A DNA stretch of 64,000 nucleotides from the NCBI GenBank assembly GCA_013824265.1, contig PNNO01000005.1, positions 62,001-126,000 of the forward strand, read 5' to 3'. Below are positions 46,086-55,789 of this stretch, in pieces. A program made the position numbers and the translations under genes. The stretch comes from a bacterium (lineage in GTDB: Bacteria > Patescibacteriota > Gracilibacteria > UBA1369 > PNNO01). A model generated the notes under the pieces. The model had not been told where the DNA came from, ran no database searches, and saw nothing but the letters and a program-made list of their open reading frames with translations. How positions within the stretch are numbered: the first letter of the stretch is position 1; each line of letters begins with the position of its first letter.

Positions 46086-47798
46086 ATGAAAAAAATAACT
46101 GTAAAAATAAACGGCAAAGATATTTTGGCCGAGTCGGGGAAATCAATTTTGGAGGTTGCAAAAGAAAACGGCATTAAAATACCTTTTCTTTGTTTCCATC
46201 CGGACGTTGAGACAACTCAGCACTGTAATATGTGTATCGTGCAAATTGCAGGAGAAAATGAGCTAATGCGTGCCTGCACAACAAAAGTAAAAGAGGGAAT
46301 GGAGATCACCACCGATTCTGAAGAGATAGAAGAGAAAAGAAAGGCAAATCTGGATAAAATTCTAAAAAAGCATTTATTAAAATGCAGCGAATGCGTTTTG
46401 CTTCAAAACTGTAAATTGCTTGAATTGGTAAAGGATTTTAAGGGTAAGCCAACAATGGAAAAGAGCGATGAAGATAAAATACTTGAAGTCGGGGAGATTA
46501 TTTTTGATCAGACAAAATGTATAGGGTGCGGAAATTGTACCGTGGTTTGTCCTACAAACTTCCTGTCTTTAAACGAAAGAAACAGGGTGGCTCCTTCTTC
46601 CGATGAAAAAAAGGATTGTGTAAACTGCGGCCAGTGTATCTTACATTGTCCGGTCGGAGCCATTAAAAGTGCAGGCGAGTTTGATGAACTTTTGAATCTG
46701 GAAACATACATGGCTGATGAGAATAAGACAATTGTTGTTCAGTTTGCTCCTTCAATACGAACCAGTATAGGCGAAGAATTTGGAATGGAACCCGGAGAAA
46801 TTGTTACCGAAAAACTTATTGCAGGACTTAAAAAACTCGGATTTGCTTATGTTTTTGATACTGCAGCCGGAGCTGATTTTACAACCATGGAAGAGTCCGA
46901 TGAGTTGATTGAAAGGGTCTTGAAGAACGAAAATCTTCCGGCTTTTAGCTCGTGCTGTCCGTCTTGGGTTAGTTTTCTTGAATTCAACTATCCTGAATTT
47001 ATACCAAATCTTTGCACTTCTCGCTCTCCACAAACGATGCTTGGTGGAATCATTAAAAATTATTGGAGCAAAATAAAAAATATTGATCCTAAAAATATTT
47101 TTGTTGTTTCCATAATGCCTTGTGTTGCAAAAAAGCATGAAGTAAAAAGGGAAGAAATGAAGATTGATGGAATTTATCCGGTTGATATGGTTCTAACTAC
47201 GCGTGAACTGGCTCGTATGTTTAAGAAAAAGGGAATAAATCTTAAGGATATTGAAGGAGTAAAGGCTGACGATCCTCTTTGTGTTCCTTCCGGGGCCGGA
47301 GTTATTTATGGTGCAAGCGGTGGAGTTTTTGAATCCGCTTTTAGAACCGCATATCACAAGGTTACGGGCTTGGAGCTACCTAATGAGGCTATAAAGGAAA
47401 TTAGAGGAACGGTCGAAGGAATAAAAGTTAAAGAACTGCATTTGGGCGAAAAAAGGGTGAAAGTGTGTGTGGTTTCCGGCATAAAGAACGCCAAAAAAAT
47501 ATTGGATGAATTAAAAGAAAATCCGGGACTTTACGACGCCGTTGAGGTTATGGCTTGCCCTGGAGGATGTGTCGGCGGGGGTGGTCAGTCTTTGCCGATA
47601 ACAATGGATATAGTTAAAAAAAGGGCTGCATCACTGTATAAAATTGATGACGATGGAGCCATTAAAGGGGCTCACGACAATCCGGTGATTAAAACAATAT
47701 ATGCAGATTTCTTTAATAACAAAGAAACACGTCATAAAATATTGCACACGCATTTTTCTCCAAAGAAAAAGGCTAAAATTAACGTCATTAACAAGTAA
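46086..47798 (+). CDS. hydA: [FeFe]-hydrogenase, group A-like
   Basis: 570 aa; reversibly converts protons and electrons to H2. The start is ATG 46086; a longer frame runs through the tRNA and is rejected. Clusters in order: an N-terminal 2Fe-2S domain (Cys near 36 then CNMC), a His-Cys3 4Fe-4S site (HLLKCSECVLLQNC), two 4Fe-4S sites (CIGCGNC...CP and CVNCGQC...CP), and the H-cluster domain with L1 SSCCPSW (about 289), L2 MPCVAKKHE (about 345) and L3 MACPGGCVGGG (about 489). The proton-transfer Cys before the ligand Cys is kept. It is monomeric, of the clostridial CpI type. No HydE/F/G maturases are in the window. It begins 16 bp after the tRNA. Confidence 0.97.
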   Translation: MKKITVKINGKDILAESGKSILEVAKENGIKIPFLCFHPDVETTQHCNMCIVQIAGENELMRACTTKVKEGMEITTDSEEIEEKRKANLDKILKKHLLKCSECVLLQNCKLLELVKDFKGKPTMEKSDEDKILEVGEIIFDQTKCIGCGNCTVVCPTNFLSLNERNRVAPSSDEKKDCVNCGQCILHCPVGAIKSAGEFDELLNLETYMADENKTIVVQFAPSIRTSIGEEFGMEPGEIVTEKLIAGLKKLGFAYVFDTAAGADFTTMEESDELIERVLKNENLPAFSSCCPSWVSFLEFNYPEFIPNLCTSRSPQTMLGGIIKNYWSKIKNIDPKNIFVVSIMPCVAKKHEVKREEMKIDGIYPVDMVLTTRELARMFKKKGINLKDIEGVKADDPLCVPSGAGVIYGASGGVFESAFRTAYHKVTGLELPNEAIKEIRGTVEGIKVKELHLGEKRVKVCVVSGIKNAKKILDELKENPGLYDAVEVMACPGGCVGGGGQSLPITMDIVKKRAASLYKIDDDGAIKGAHDNPVIKTIYADFFNNKETRHKILHTHFSPKKKAKINVINK

Positions 47799-47803
47799 AT
47801 AAT

Positions 47804-48319
47804 ATGAAAAATGTAATAGCTTTGGCTTTAAAAAGGGATAACGTTGTGGCTTCAACGCAGTTTGCCGTTTTGGTTGGTATAGCAGTAGTGGCGCCGTTTT
47901 TTGGCAACCAGTTTGTTACCGGACCCATAGTTAATGCCACATTGTTTGTTTCCACAATTTTACTTGGGACACAGGCGGGCATCATGGTTGGGTTAATGCC
48001 AAGCGTAATAGCACTTTCCGTTGGGACTTTGCCGGCTCCTCTTGCCCCGATGATTCCTTACATTATGCTAAGTAATACAATATTGGTGATTGTGTTTAGT
48101 CTGCTTTCAAAAAAATATTGGACGGCGATTTTTTCATCGAGCATTTTGAAATTCGTTTTTCTGTACTTGATGAGCTTGATTGTTGTTGGATTTATGCCAA
48201 ATAAGGAACTTGCCCAAAGCGTTGCCTTTATGATGAGCTGGCCACAATTGGTCACTGCCTTGGCCGGAGGGGTTTTGGCTTATTCATTCTTGAAGTACAA
48301 AAAAAGAGCCGCTCTCTAA
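47804..48319 (+). CDS. Small polytopic membrane protein, ECF S-component-like
   Basis: 171 aa with five to six hydrophobic segments and no signal peptide, ending in a basic tail (KYKKRAAL). Starts 5 bp after the hydrogenase, so the two are one operon. Size and topology resemble substrate-binding S components of ECF vitamin transporters, but no diagnostic motif is seen. A role linked to the hydrogenase is inferred from position only. Confidence 0.7.
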   Translation: MKNVIALALKRDNVVASTQFAVLVGIAVVAPFFGNQFVTGPIVNATLFVSTILLGTQAGIMVGLMPSVIALSVGTLPAPLAPMIPYIMLSNTILVIVFSLLSKKYWTAIFSSSILKFVFLYLMSLIVVGFMPNKELAQSVAFMMSWPQLVTALAGGVLAYSFLKYKKRAAL

Positions 48320-48333
48320 TAATTGAGAACGGC
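48308..48333 (+). terminator. Hairpin at the end of the hydrogenase operon
   Basis: GCCGCTCTC and GAGAACGGC arms (one mismatch) with an 8-nt loop; the stem overlaps the stop codon. Only a weak T-rich stretch (CCCCTTTGAATTTTTG) follows. Confidence 0.6.
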
Positions 48334-48358
48334 CCCTTTGAATTTTTGATTAAAATTT

Positions 48359-49063
48359 TTATAAAAATCTTAATTCCAGTTTTTCTTTTACCGCTTTCCA
48401 GTTCGGGATTATTGATTCCTGAAGTCTGAAGAATTTTTTATCGTGATTCTTGTGTTTTATGTGGCACAACTCATGTGCAATTACATAATCTATGCAATCC
48501 TTTGAGGCTTTTATAAGCAGGGGATTAAGGATGATTTTTTTGCTTTTTAAATAGCTTCCCCAACGTTTCGGCATTTTTCGTGTTATAAGGTCAGGGACAA
48601 AATCGTGATTGAATTTTTCACTCATCTCTTCCAGTCGCGAGGTAAAGACTGATTTTGTTCGTTGTTCAAGCCACTTTTCGAGAAGTTTTTTGTTTGTGCT
48701 TCGATCTTGCGGGGATTTATTCGTATATACCGTAATTCTCCCTTTCTCAAGCCTTATCTGTTGATCCTTGGCTGTTTTAACTAAAAGTTTGTATTGCCTG
48801 CCTAAATACAAAAAGCTCTCCCCTGAAACGTATTCTTTATTCTCAATCCTTTGTTTGTGTTTCTTGAAATACTGTAATTGTTTTTCCAGCCACAGCCATT
48901 TTCTTTTTAGAAATCTCTCAATTTTTGCCGCATCATAATCAAAAGGGCATTTTAAAATTATGCTTAGGCTTGGTTGTACCGTTAATGCGACAGTTTTACG
49001 ATCCTGCCGGATTAAATAGTAATCGTATGAATATTTTCCATATTTAAATGTATTTATTATCAT
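48359..49063 (-). CDS. YgjP/SprT-like zinc metallopeptidase (DUF45/M48)
   Basis: 234 aa, cytoplasmic. A zinc motif HELCH at about residue 196 is followed by IKHKNHDKKFF (the second His region), as in YgjP-like DUF45 proteins. It overlaps the hsdR stop by 4 nt (ATGA), so it is the last gene of the restriction operon; such proteases commonly follow hsdR, and their role there is not established. Confidence 0.88.
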   Translation of the reverse strand: MIINTFKYGKYSYDYYLIRQDRKTVALTVQPSLSIILKCPFDYDAAKIERFLKRKWLWLEKQLQYFKKHKQRIENKEYVSGESFLYLGRQYKLLVKTAKDQQIRLEKGRITVYTNKSPQDRSTNKKLLEKWLEQRTKSVFTSRLEEMSEKFNHDFVPDLITRKMPKRWGSYLKSKKIILNPLLIKASKDCIDYVIAHELCHIKHKNHDKKFFRLQESIIPNWKAVKEKLELRFL

Positions 49064-52000
49064 GCTTTAAAAATTTCATGGTTATTGCAGGCCAGATCCA
49101 TAATTATTAAAAGGATATCTTGCAGGTCTTCATTGCTTAAAATGACGCCTTTTTCGATTTTTACAATGTCGTATAAATAATCGTCCAGTTTGTTGGTAAT
49201 CACTCTTTTAACCTCGTTGTTTTTATGCCAGTCAACAATGGTTTCTGCTTCTAAAATTTTGAATATATCCAAAATAATATCAACAATGATTGCTTCGTCC
49301 ACCTTGTACCTCAACAAAATGTCTTTTAGATTTCTGTAAAATATATCCGCCCCTGATTTTTCTTTAATCTCTGCGGGAATTTCTTCGTCTTCTTTTTCCA
49401 AAACCTGTGTTTTTAAAGCTTTGATTTCATTTAATGCCTCCAGATCGGCAATTTTCCCTTCTCTTAATTTCTGTAAAAGTTTTGAGATTTTTTCGGAAAA
49501 ACGATTATAAAATTCCGGATCTTTTTCTGTTTCTTCTGTAATTGTTCTTTGAACCTGTGCAGCTATTGCCTCCGCTTTTGACTTATCTGAGCCTAAACCG
49601 GCAATAGCTTCGGAAAACGCTTCTGTATCATTAATATTGATCTGTTTTGTCATCACTTCAACTTCTTTTGCATCGATGTATTGATCAAGAATTTTAACGA
49701 GCTGCAATTTGTATTCCGAAAAATCATCAGTATCTGCATACTTAAGGCGCACGGTTTTTCTAAGTTCCAGGAATTTTTTAAGGTCAAATTTATATGTATC
49801 CAGATGCGGAAAAGTGGTTGAAAAGTCTTGTAAAGCAAGATTTTCATTAAAGAGTCTTATAAAGTTATTTAAAGCTTTATAAAAAAGAGACCGTTCCTGC
49901 TCATCTGATAATTTTTGTATATAGGCTTCGTCATCTTTTGAATTTTTTAGTTCTTTGAACATTTCGTGCAATGCGTCATAACCCGACTCAAGTTCCGTTC
50001 TTTTGGCTATTACATCAATTAAAGTGCTTTTAACGTCTTCTTCGTCATAATTCCCAAATAGTTTCATTGCCGTATCTATGTTCTTGGCATTTTCGGAATA
50101 ATCTATAATAAATCCTGAAGTCTTTGGTGATTTTTTGTTTTCATAAATTCGGTTAACTCTTGCGATTGCCTGTAACAAATTATGATCTTTGAGGTCTTTT
50201 GCAAGGTATAAAACGGTATTTCTTGGCGCGTCAAAACCGGTAAGCAGTTTGTCCACAACAATAAGAATTTCAACTCCGTCTTCACTTTTTTTAAAGCTAT
50301 CGATTTTTTGTTTTTCGTAAGAAACAAGATCACGGAAATTATGTCTTATCGATTTGAGAAAGTCCGATACTTCTTTTTTATGTGTATCTTTTTCCTCTTC
50401 ATCGGTACTTGTTTCGGAAATTATTACTGCTGTGTTGACCTTGTTGCCGTATTCTTCAAAAAATCTTTGAAACAAAATTGCTGAATATTTAGATGGTGCA
50501 ACAATTTGAGCTTTTAAGCCTGTTCCCTGGAAATTTTTAATATAATGTTCCTGAATATCATATGCGATTTCCGCAATCCTTTGCGGGTTGTTGCGAATTA
50601 CACGCTTGTCCACAAATTTCTGAAGTTCTTTCTTTTGCTCCTGATTTAGCTCTTTTGTGATTCGATCAACTTGTCTGTCAATTTGTTCCTTGTTTTGGAT
50701 TAATTCCACATAACGGCCTTCATAAATAAGAGGCAGAATAACACAGTCACTTAGTGCATCATCAATTGTGTATTTATCTATGTATCCGCCAAATTTTCGC
50801 CAGCTTTCTTTTTCTTTTTTCATCAAAGGGGTGCCCGTGAATCCGATATAGCAGGCATTTGGGATGGTTCTGTTCATTTCCGCGTTTGCCATTCCTCCAT
50901 GTCCACGGTGTGCTTCATCAATAAGGACAAATATGTTTTTCGAGTCATCCATAAAACCGGCGCGGTGATTTTTGGCGCTTTCAAATTTATGAACAAGAGT
51001 TGTAATAACATTAAGATTCTTTTCTTTTATCAGTCTTAAAAGGTCCTGGCCACTTGTCGCTTCAACAACACCTTTTTTGAGTTTACAATCCCTAAAAGTG
51101 TCAGATATTTGTTTGTGAAGCTGTTTTCGGTCCGTAACAATTATTATGCGGGGATTCTGGATGCGTTCGTCTTCAATTAAAGCTTTTACGAACATTACCA
51201 TTGTCAGGGATTTTCCCGAACCCTGTGTGTGCCAGATTAAGCCTCCGTTTCTTTTTAAACCTGTTATTCCTTCTTTTTCCGTTTCTATGGTTTTTAAACT
51301 CTTGTGAATTGCAAAATATTGTTGATAGCGGGAGATTTTTTTTATTCCGGCATCGTAGAGGATAAAGTTTTTTGCCAGATCAAGTATTCTTTTAGGCTCC
51401 AAAAGGGCCACAATACCCTTATCCTGCTCTGTTGGCATTCTGTCGATTATTTGTTTGTGATTTAGTGTTGCTCCGTTTAAATCGGCGCAAATTTGAGTGT
51501 AAAGGCTGTTTTCAATAGGTTTGGAAATAAGATTGTTGATCTTTTTGTCAAATTTGGGATTTTCCTTCTCTTTCCAACGCGCGTAAAACTTATTTGGGGT
51601 TCCTGTTGTTCCGTATAAAAGCTCAGTCTTATTTGTGCCAATTAAAATTTGAGGATATACGAAAAGTTTTGGACAATACTCCGGCCCCTGATTCCTATTC
51701 ATCTGTACCAAAGCTTCTTCAACTTTTGTACCCGATTTCTTATTTTCAATTATTGCAAAAGGGATACCGTTCACAAAAAGCACAATATCGGGTCGGATTT
51801 TTTGCCTTCCTTCGGCGGTAAACTCAACCGTTACATGAAAATCATTGTTTTCGATATTTTCAAAATCAATAAATTTAAAGTCGAACGATTCAAATTTCCC
51901 TTCAATAAATTCACGAATCGTTTTCCCGCTTGAAGACATTAAAGTATGGTAAACATCCCGCGAAGTATCCATTAAACCTTCCAGAGGTATGTTTTCAAGC

Positions 52001-52242
52001 TCTTGGATGGTTGTATGAATGTTTTTTTCACTGAATCGATAATTGATCCCCATTTGATGATACCAATTAATCTTTAGGAGCTTATTAAAGGCAATATCCT
52101 GCAGAATAAACTTGGAATGATCATTCCTCCTCTGCGCATCAACCTCCGCAGGCGAAAGATATTTATATCCCATATTAATAAGTAGCTCCACCGCCGGCAG
52201 CTGTGACTGTTTAGCCTCATCAAAATTTGCTTGAATGATCAT
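49060..52242 (-). CDS. hsdR: Type I restriction enzyme, R subunit
   Basis: 1,060 aa; the ATP-dependent translocase and nuclease that cuts unmodified DNA. Visible: N-terminal PD-(D/E)xK nuclease (PDIVLFVNGIPFAIIENKKSG region, near residue 150), Walker A TQGSGKS (about 338), DEAH box (LIDEAHRGHGG, about 440), GFTGTPL, then the second RecA lobe with LLTGFDAPRN and QAIARVNRI, and a long helical C-terminus that binds HsdM. Full length, no frameshift. Confidence 0.97.
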   Translation of the reverse strand: MIIQANFDEAKQSQLPAVELLINMGYKYLSPAEVDAQRRNDHSKFILQDIAFNKLLKINWYHQMGINYRFSEKNIHTTIQELENIPLEGLMDTSRDVYHTLMSSSGKTIREFIEGKFESFDFKFIDFENIENNDFHVTVEFTAEGRQKIRPDIVLFVNGIPFAIIENKKSGTKVEEALVQMNRNQGPEYCPKLFVYPQILIGTNKTELLYGTTGTPNKFYARWKEKENPKFDKKINNLISKPIENSLYTQICADLNGATLNHKQIIDRMPTEQDKGIVALLEPKRILDLAKNFILYDAGIKKISRYQQYFAIHKSLKTIETEKEGITGLKRNGGLIWHTQGSGKSLTMVMFVKALIEDERIQNPRIIIVTDRKQLHKQISDTFRDCKLKKGVVEATSGQDLLRLIKEKNLNVITTLVHKFESAKNHRAGFMDDSKNIFVLIDEAHRGHGGMANAEMNRTIPNACYIGFTGTPLMKKEKESWRKFGGYIDKYTIDDALSDCVILPLIYEGRYVELIQNKEQIDRQVDRITKELNQEQKKELQKFVDKRVIRNNPQRIAEIAYDIQEHYIKNFQGTGLKAQIVAPSKYSAILFQRFFEEYGNKVNTAVIISETSTDEEEKDTHKKEVSDFLKSIRHNFRDLVSYEKQKIDSFKKSEDGVEILIVVDKLLTGFDAPRNTVLYLAKDLKDHNLLQAIARVNRIYENKKSPKTSGFIIDYSENAKNIDTAMKLFGNYDEEDVKSTLIDVIAKRTELESGYDALHEMFKELKNSKDDEAYIQKLSDEQERSLFYKALNNFIRLFNENLALQDFSTTFPHLDTYKFDLKKFLELRKTVRLKYADTDDFSEYKLQLVKILDQYIDAKEVEVMTKQININDTEAFSEAIAGLGSDKSKAEAIAAQVQRTITEETEKDPEFYNRFSEKISKLLQKLREGKIADLEALNEIKALKTQVLEKEDEEIPAEIKEKSGADIFYRNLKDILLRYKVDEAIIVDIILDIFKILEAETIVDWHKNNEVKRVITNKLDDYLYDIVKIEKGVILSNEDLQDILLIIMDLACNNHEIFKA

Positions 52243-52293
52243 GGTGTTTTGGGTTGATGTTGAATGTTTTGGCTTTCTTACTTGTTAATATCG

Positions 52294-52313
52294 TTTTGCT
52301 GACGTCAGCAAAA
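52294..52313. promoter_or_regulatory. 20-bp perfect palindrome between hsdS and hsdR
   Basis: TTTTGCTGACGTCAGCAAAA, a perfect inverted repeat in the 87-bp gap. It lacks the T-run of an intrinsic terminator on either strand. Candidate operator for a dimeric regulator, or an mRNA hairpin that tunes HsdR expression. Confidence 0.75.
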
Positions 52314-52329
52314 TGGTCGAAAGGGCTTG

Positions 52330-53448
52330 TTAATGAGTGAATTCTGGAAGTCTGATTCTCCCGGTAATCAGATTGTTAAGCAGGAATTTCTTTTGCTGCT
52401 CAATAATGGCTTTTTTCTTTTCCAGAGTCTCAATTTCCTGGTCGGCGGTGGTGAGAATTTGCGCGATGGCGGTTTGCTCTTGGTAGTCTTTTGGTAAATG
52501 AATTGAAAGATCCTTTAAGTATTTAAAATGTCGATTGTATCCTGTATTGGGGATTGAAATAAGACTCAAATAATAAAATAAATATTTAGTATCAAAACCA
52601 TTTTTACCATGAAAGACCTTCGTTCCATCATTTCCTAACACAAATTGATGCTCTATAATTTTTAAAATTCGTGTATGATCACCAAAAATTATCAGTGGTA
52701 AATTTTTTAAAATAACAAGCTCTTCGTGGTTTGAATAACCGGCAATTTTTTGTTGAGATTGGTCAATAATTGGAAATCGCCCTTTTTCTAGGTAATCTGT
52801 CTTCTTTTCACCTTGTTTTTTCCCTAATACCTGAAAACATTCGGAAAACTCCAAGGTTTCCCATAGTTTATTAAAACCGGGCAGGCGGACTTCACATCTA
52901 AGCAGTTTCTGCATCAAACTTTTTTTGATTTTCTTTTTCAATTTGATCGCTTCTGAAAGTTTTTCAAGATAGTTATCCCAGGTTTCAAGAACTTTAACAA
53001 TTTTTTCTTGTTCGGGGAGTGGGGCACATGTGAACTTAATGCCATAAATTATACCTTGTGAGATCAATGGTTGGCCAGCCTCCTTCTTTAGTTTGTTAAG
53101 ATTTAAATAACCAAGGACTTTAAATAAGTATTTTTGATTAATTTGTCTTTTGAGTTTTTTTATATAAAGCGCATTATCAGTAACCCAACATTTACCATTT
53201 TCCCAATGGATACATCCGCACTTTTCTCCAACTCTACCAATTATGATTCTTGTATCTTCATTACAATAAAGACTTGAATATCCTAAAACCCCATTCCCGC
53301 CAAATACAGGATATGGAAGTTGTTTGTCTGTTTGCGTATCTTTTGGTTTAGTTTTGCCACTAGTTAAATCAAAAATATCGCCTAATTGGATTAATTCCCA
53401 TCCTGTTGGGATTGTTGTTTTCTCAGTTTTTATTAAGTTTTTAGACAT
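52330..53448 (-). CDS. hsdS: Type I restriction enzyme, specificity subunit (two TRDs)
   Basis: 372 aa. Two target-recognition domains, each followed by a conserved helix: TRD1 (residues about 15-150) then helix 155-185 with KKKIKKSLMQKLL, and TRD2 (about 195-330) then a helix ending LLNNLITGRIRLP. The PLPEQEKI and QEQTAIAQIL phrases are typical family junctions. Overlaps the preceding SEC-C gene by 8 nt. The recognition site cannot be read from the sequence. Slightly shorter than average. Confidence 0.95.
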   Translation of the reverse strand: MSKNLIKTEKTTIPTGWELIQLGDIFDLTSGKTKPKDTQTDKQLPYPVFGGNGVLGYSSLYCNEDTRIIIGRVGEKCGCIHWENGKCWVTDNALYIKKLKRQINQKYLFKVLGYLNLNKLKKEAGQPLISQGIIYGIKFTCAPLPEQEKIVKVLETWDNYLEKLSEAIKLKKKIKKSLMQKLLRCEVRLPGFNKLWETLEFSECFQVLGKKQGEKKTDYLEKGRFPIIDQSQQKIAGYSNHEELVILKNLPLIIFGDHTRILKIIEHQFVLGNDGTKVFHGKNGFDTKYLFYYLSLISIPNTGYNRHFKYLKDLSIHLPKDYQEQTAIAQILTTADQEIETLEKKKAIIEQQKKFLLNNLITGRIRLPEFTH

Positions 53449-55741
53449 AAGTATTATTATTTAGTCCGCAACATTTTTTATATTTTAATCTGCTTCCACA
53501 GGGGCATTTTTCATTCCTGCTAATTTTTTTTCCAATGCGTACAAATTGCCCACGCTCATTATCCTCCAATAAAAATTTTGATATTTTATCCAATTCTTTG
53601 TTGTATTTCCAATTTTGATTATTAAAAGTAACAGCATCTATCATGTTTGGACTATTTTTTAGGCTACCAAAACCGATCCAGACATCACCTTTACTTTTAT
53701 ATTTTCTTGCTTGGCATAAGGTTAAAAGTCTTTTTTTTAATTCTTCTCCATCATCTGAATTCAATGAAAGGTATGTGACTCCAACATGAGGAGAATAATT
53801 ATAATCTGGTGGCATAGAAAAATTATGAAATTTTTCATCATCTAAAGTTTTTTGTTTTGTACTAATTATAAAATCTACAAGATTTTTTCGTGCTTCTCCA
53901 GACCAATCGAGGAGATGGAATATAATATCTGTAATTTTTGCTTCATTTAAAGCCTTGAGCTCTTTACACAGTTTGTCGAAATTTTCATTAACCCAGTGTT
54001 TTTTAATAACATCACCATCATCAGAAACTTTCAATCCTGCTTTAAGTGGAACGTAATTTCTATCGATTAGTTGACCAAAATTTGTATCAATTGCAACCAT
54101 GTCGCTTTTTGGTATTTTCCATAATTTTTGGTCTAAATGATAACCAAGAAATACTATTTCTTCATCAGCCTTGAAATAATCCATCAACGATATTCTTTGT
54201 TTTACATAGTAAAGAAAATCGTATGGATCATTCAAATAATGAACAAGTAATTCTAAATCAAACATAGTTAAAACTATCGGGAATGGATCATCATCTTTTT
54301 TATTTAACATTACATGAGCCTGATGAGTTAAGGATGGATAATTCTCTGTTGTGACTACCATTATGTAAACCTCATCAATTTTTTCAGATAGCTTTATTTC
54401 ATCTCCATTGTCATTAACAAACTTTGCACCTTTTTGTAATATTTTTTGACGAGATAAGATGCCTTGTTCATAGGCATCTTGAACAGCTCCTTGAAAATCA
54501 TCATATAAAGCCTTGTCGTCACCTTTTCTCGAGAGTTCAGTCAGTTTTTTTGATTTTACTTGAACGCATAAGGCTTTGCTTCCGAGAATACAAAGAATAT
54601 CAATATCTGTATCGTCATGCCCTTTTTTTGTAGAAATCTTTACGGATTTATATATTTTATTTGTTCCAAATACCTTTGATAAAAACTCATATGTGATTTC
54701 TTCTCCAACTTTGCCTCTGTTTTCGCCAGCGCGATCTTTATACTTTTTATCATCAATCATCCAATAAAAAGGGCTTTCATATATTGCCTCAAATAATAAA
54801 AATGGTAGCGGTATAAAATATTTTTCATTATCAATTTGAATAATTGGATGAGAATTTATTAGATTATAATTTCCTATGGTTCCAAACTGGGAATTTAAAT
54901 CTTTTTTGGGGGTTATGGAAAAATTATTAAAAAACGCCTCAATATTGTCACCGCTATCAAAATCTCTCTTTTTAATGACAAATAATTCTATTAAATTTTT
55001 ATAGAAAGCCTGCCATTTGTCTTCAGGTGATGCAGGATCAGGAAAAAGTTCTGAATACTGATATAACTCCAGCATTGGTTGCATGTCTTTTATATGTTTG
55101 TCCCAATCTTCATTAGGTTTCTTTTTTTTCAAGTCCGCCACCACTTCAGGGATTTTTTCTTTTAGCCCTGCTATGTCCAATTTTTTCGTTTTTTCTTGAA
55201 GAATGTTTTTAATTTTAGAAGCAATTTTTTGTATTTTTGCGATATCAAAATTACGGTTTTCGGCAAGCCATTTTTGATCATATTTATATTTTGTTTCTAA
55301 AAATTCCAAATATTGAAAATCGTAAACACCAGTACCAGAATAGAATATTGCCTCTGTAAGCGTATCCCCATTACCGAAAAATTCTTTTTGGTCTGCTCTG
55401 TAATTTTTTTTATCATGCTCTACTTCAAGATTTTTTTTTAGTTTCTCTAAAAATGGGGTCATGAAAGATTTATGCAATTTCTCCATCAATTCATAAGTTT
55501 TTCGCTTCATCTCCATTAATTCTTGCCAAGATTTTGGTGTAGTAAAATCAATTTTGTTTTGAATTAAAAAACCAAGCAATAAAGAGGCCTCTTTGACATT
55601 AAGTCTTTTCATAATATCCATTTCATGCATCTTTTCTGGATCAACTTGGAAATCTTCAATAAGAATCATGCAAAGGGCATAGATATAACCTTTTCTATTT
55701 ATTAGTGTTTTTAATTCTTCAATTATTGTTTGATTTGTCAT
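53441..55741 (-). CDS. SEC-C protein with NERD-like PD-(D/E)xK nuclease domain
   Basis: 766 aa. Residues 1-330 are helical and unassigned. Residues about 340-430 carry a Mrr/NERD-like nuclease pattern: GEE (about 347), DIDIL (about 380), CVQVKSK (about 392-398). The rest is mixed; the C-terminus is a SEC-C zinc motif (EKCPCGSRLKYKKCCG). Not part of canonical type I systems. Lies between dinD and hsdS and overlaps hsdS by 8 nt, so it is expressed with the system. It looks AT-richer than the housekeeping genes. Likely a second effector or accessory nuclease; function inferred. Confidence 0.8.
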   Translation of the reverse strand: MTNQTIIEELKTLINRKGYIYALCMILIEDFQVDPEKMHEMDIMKRLNVKEASLLLGFLIQNKIDFTTPKSWQELMEMKRKTYELMEKLHKSFMTPFLEKLKKNLEVEHDKKNYRADQKEFFGNGDTLTEAIFYSGTGVYDFQYLEFLETKYKYDQKWLAENRNFDIAKIQKIASKIKNILQEKTKKLDIAGLKEKIPEVVADLKKKKPNEDWDKHIKDMQPMLELYQYSELFPDPASPEDKWQAFYKNLIELFVIKKRDFDSGDNIEAFFNNFSITPKKDLNSQFGTIGNYNLINSHPIIQIDNEKYFIPLPFLLFEAIYESPFYWMIDDKKYKDRAGENRGKVGEEITYEFLSKVFGTNKIYKSVKISTKKGHDDTDIDILCILGSKALCVQVKSKKLTELSRKGDDKALYDDFQGAVQDAYEQGILSRQKILQKGAKFVNDNGDEIKLSEKIDEVYIMVVTTENYPSLTHQAHVMLNKKDDDPFPIVLTMFDLELLVHYLNDPYDFLYYVKQRISLMDYFKADEEIVFLGYHLDQKLWKIPKSDMVAIDTNFGQLIDRNYVPLKAGLKVSDDGDVIKKHWVNENFDKLCKELKALNEAKITDIIFHLLDWSGEARKNLVDFIISTKQKTLDDEKFHNFSMPPDYNYSPHVGVTYLSLNSDDGEELKKRLLTLCQARKYKSKGDVWIGFGSLKNSPNMIDAVTFNNQNWKYNKELDKISKFLLEDNERGQFVRIGKKISRNEKCPCGSRLKYKKCCGLNNNTYV

Positions 55742-55789
55742 TAAAATTTATAGTTACTTCAATATTATTTTCTCCATTCTTTTATACAG

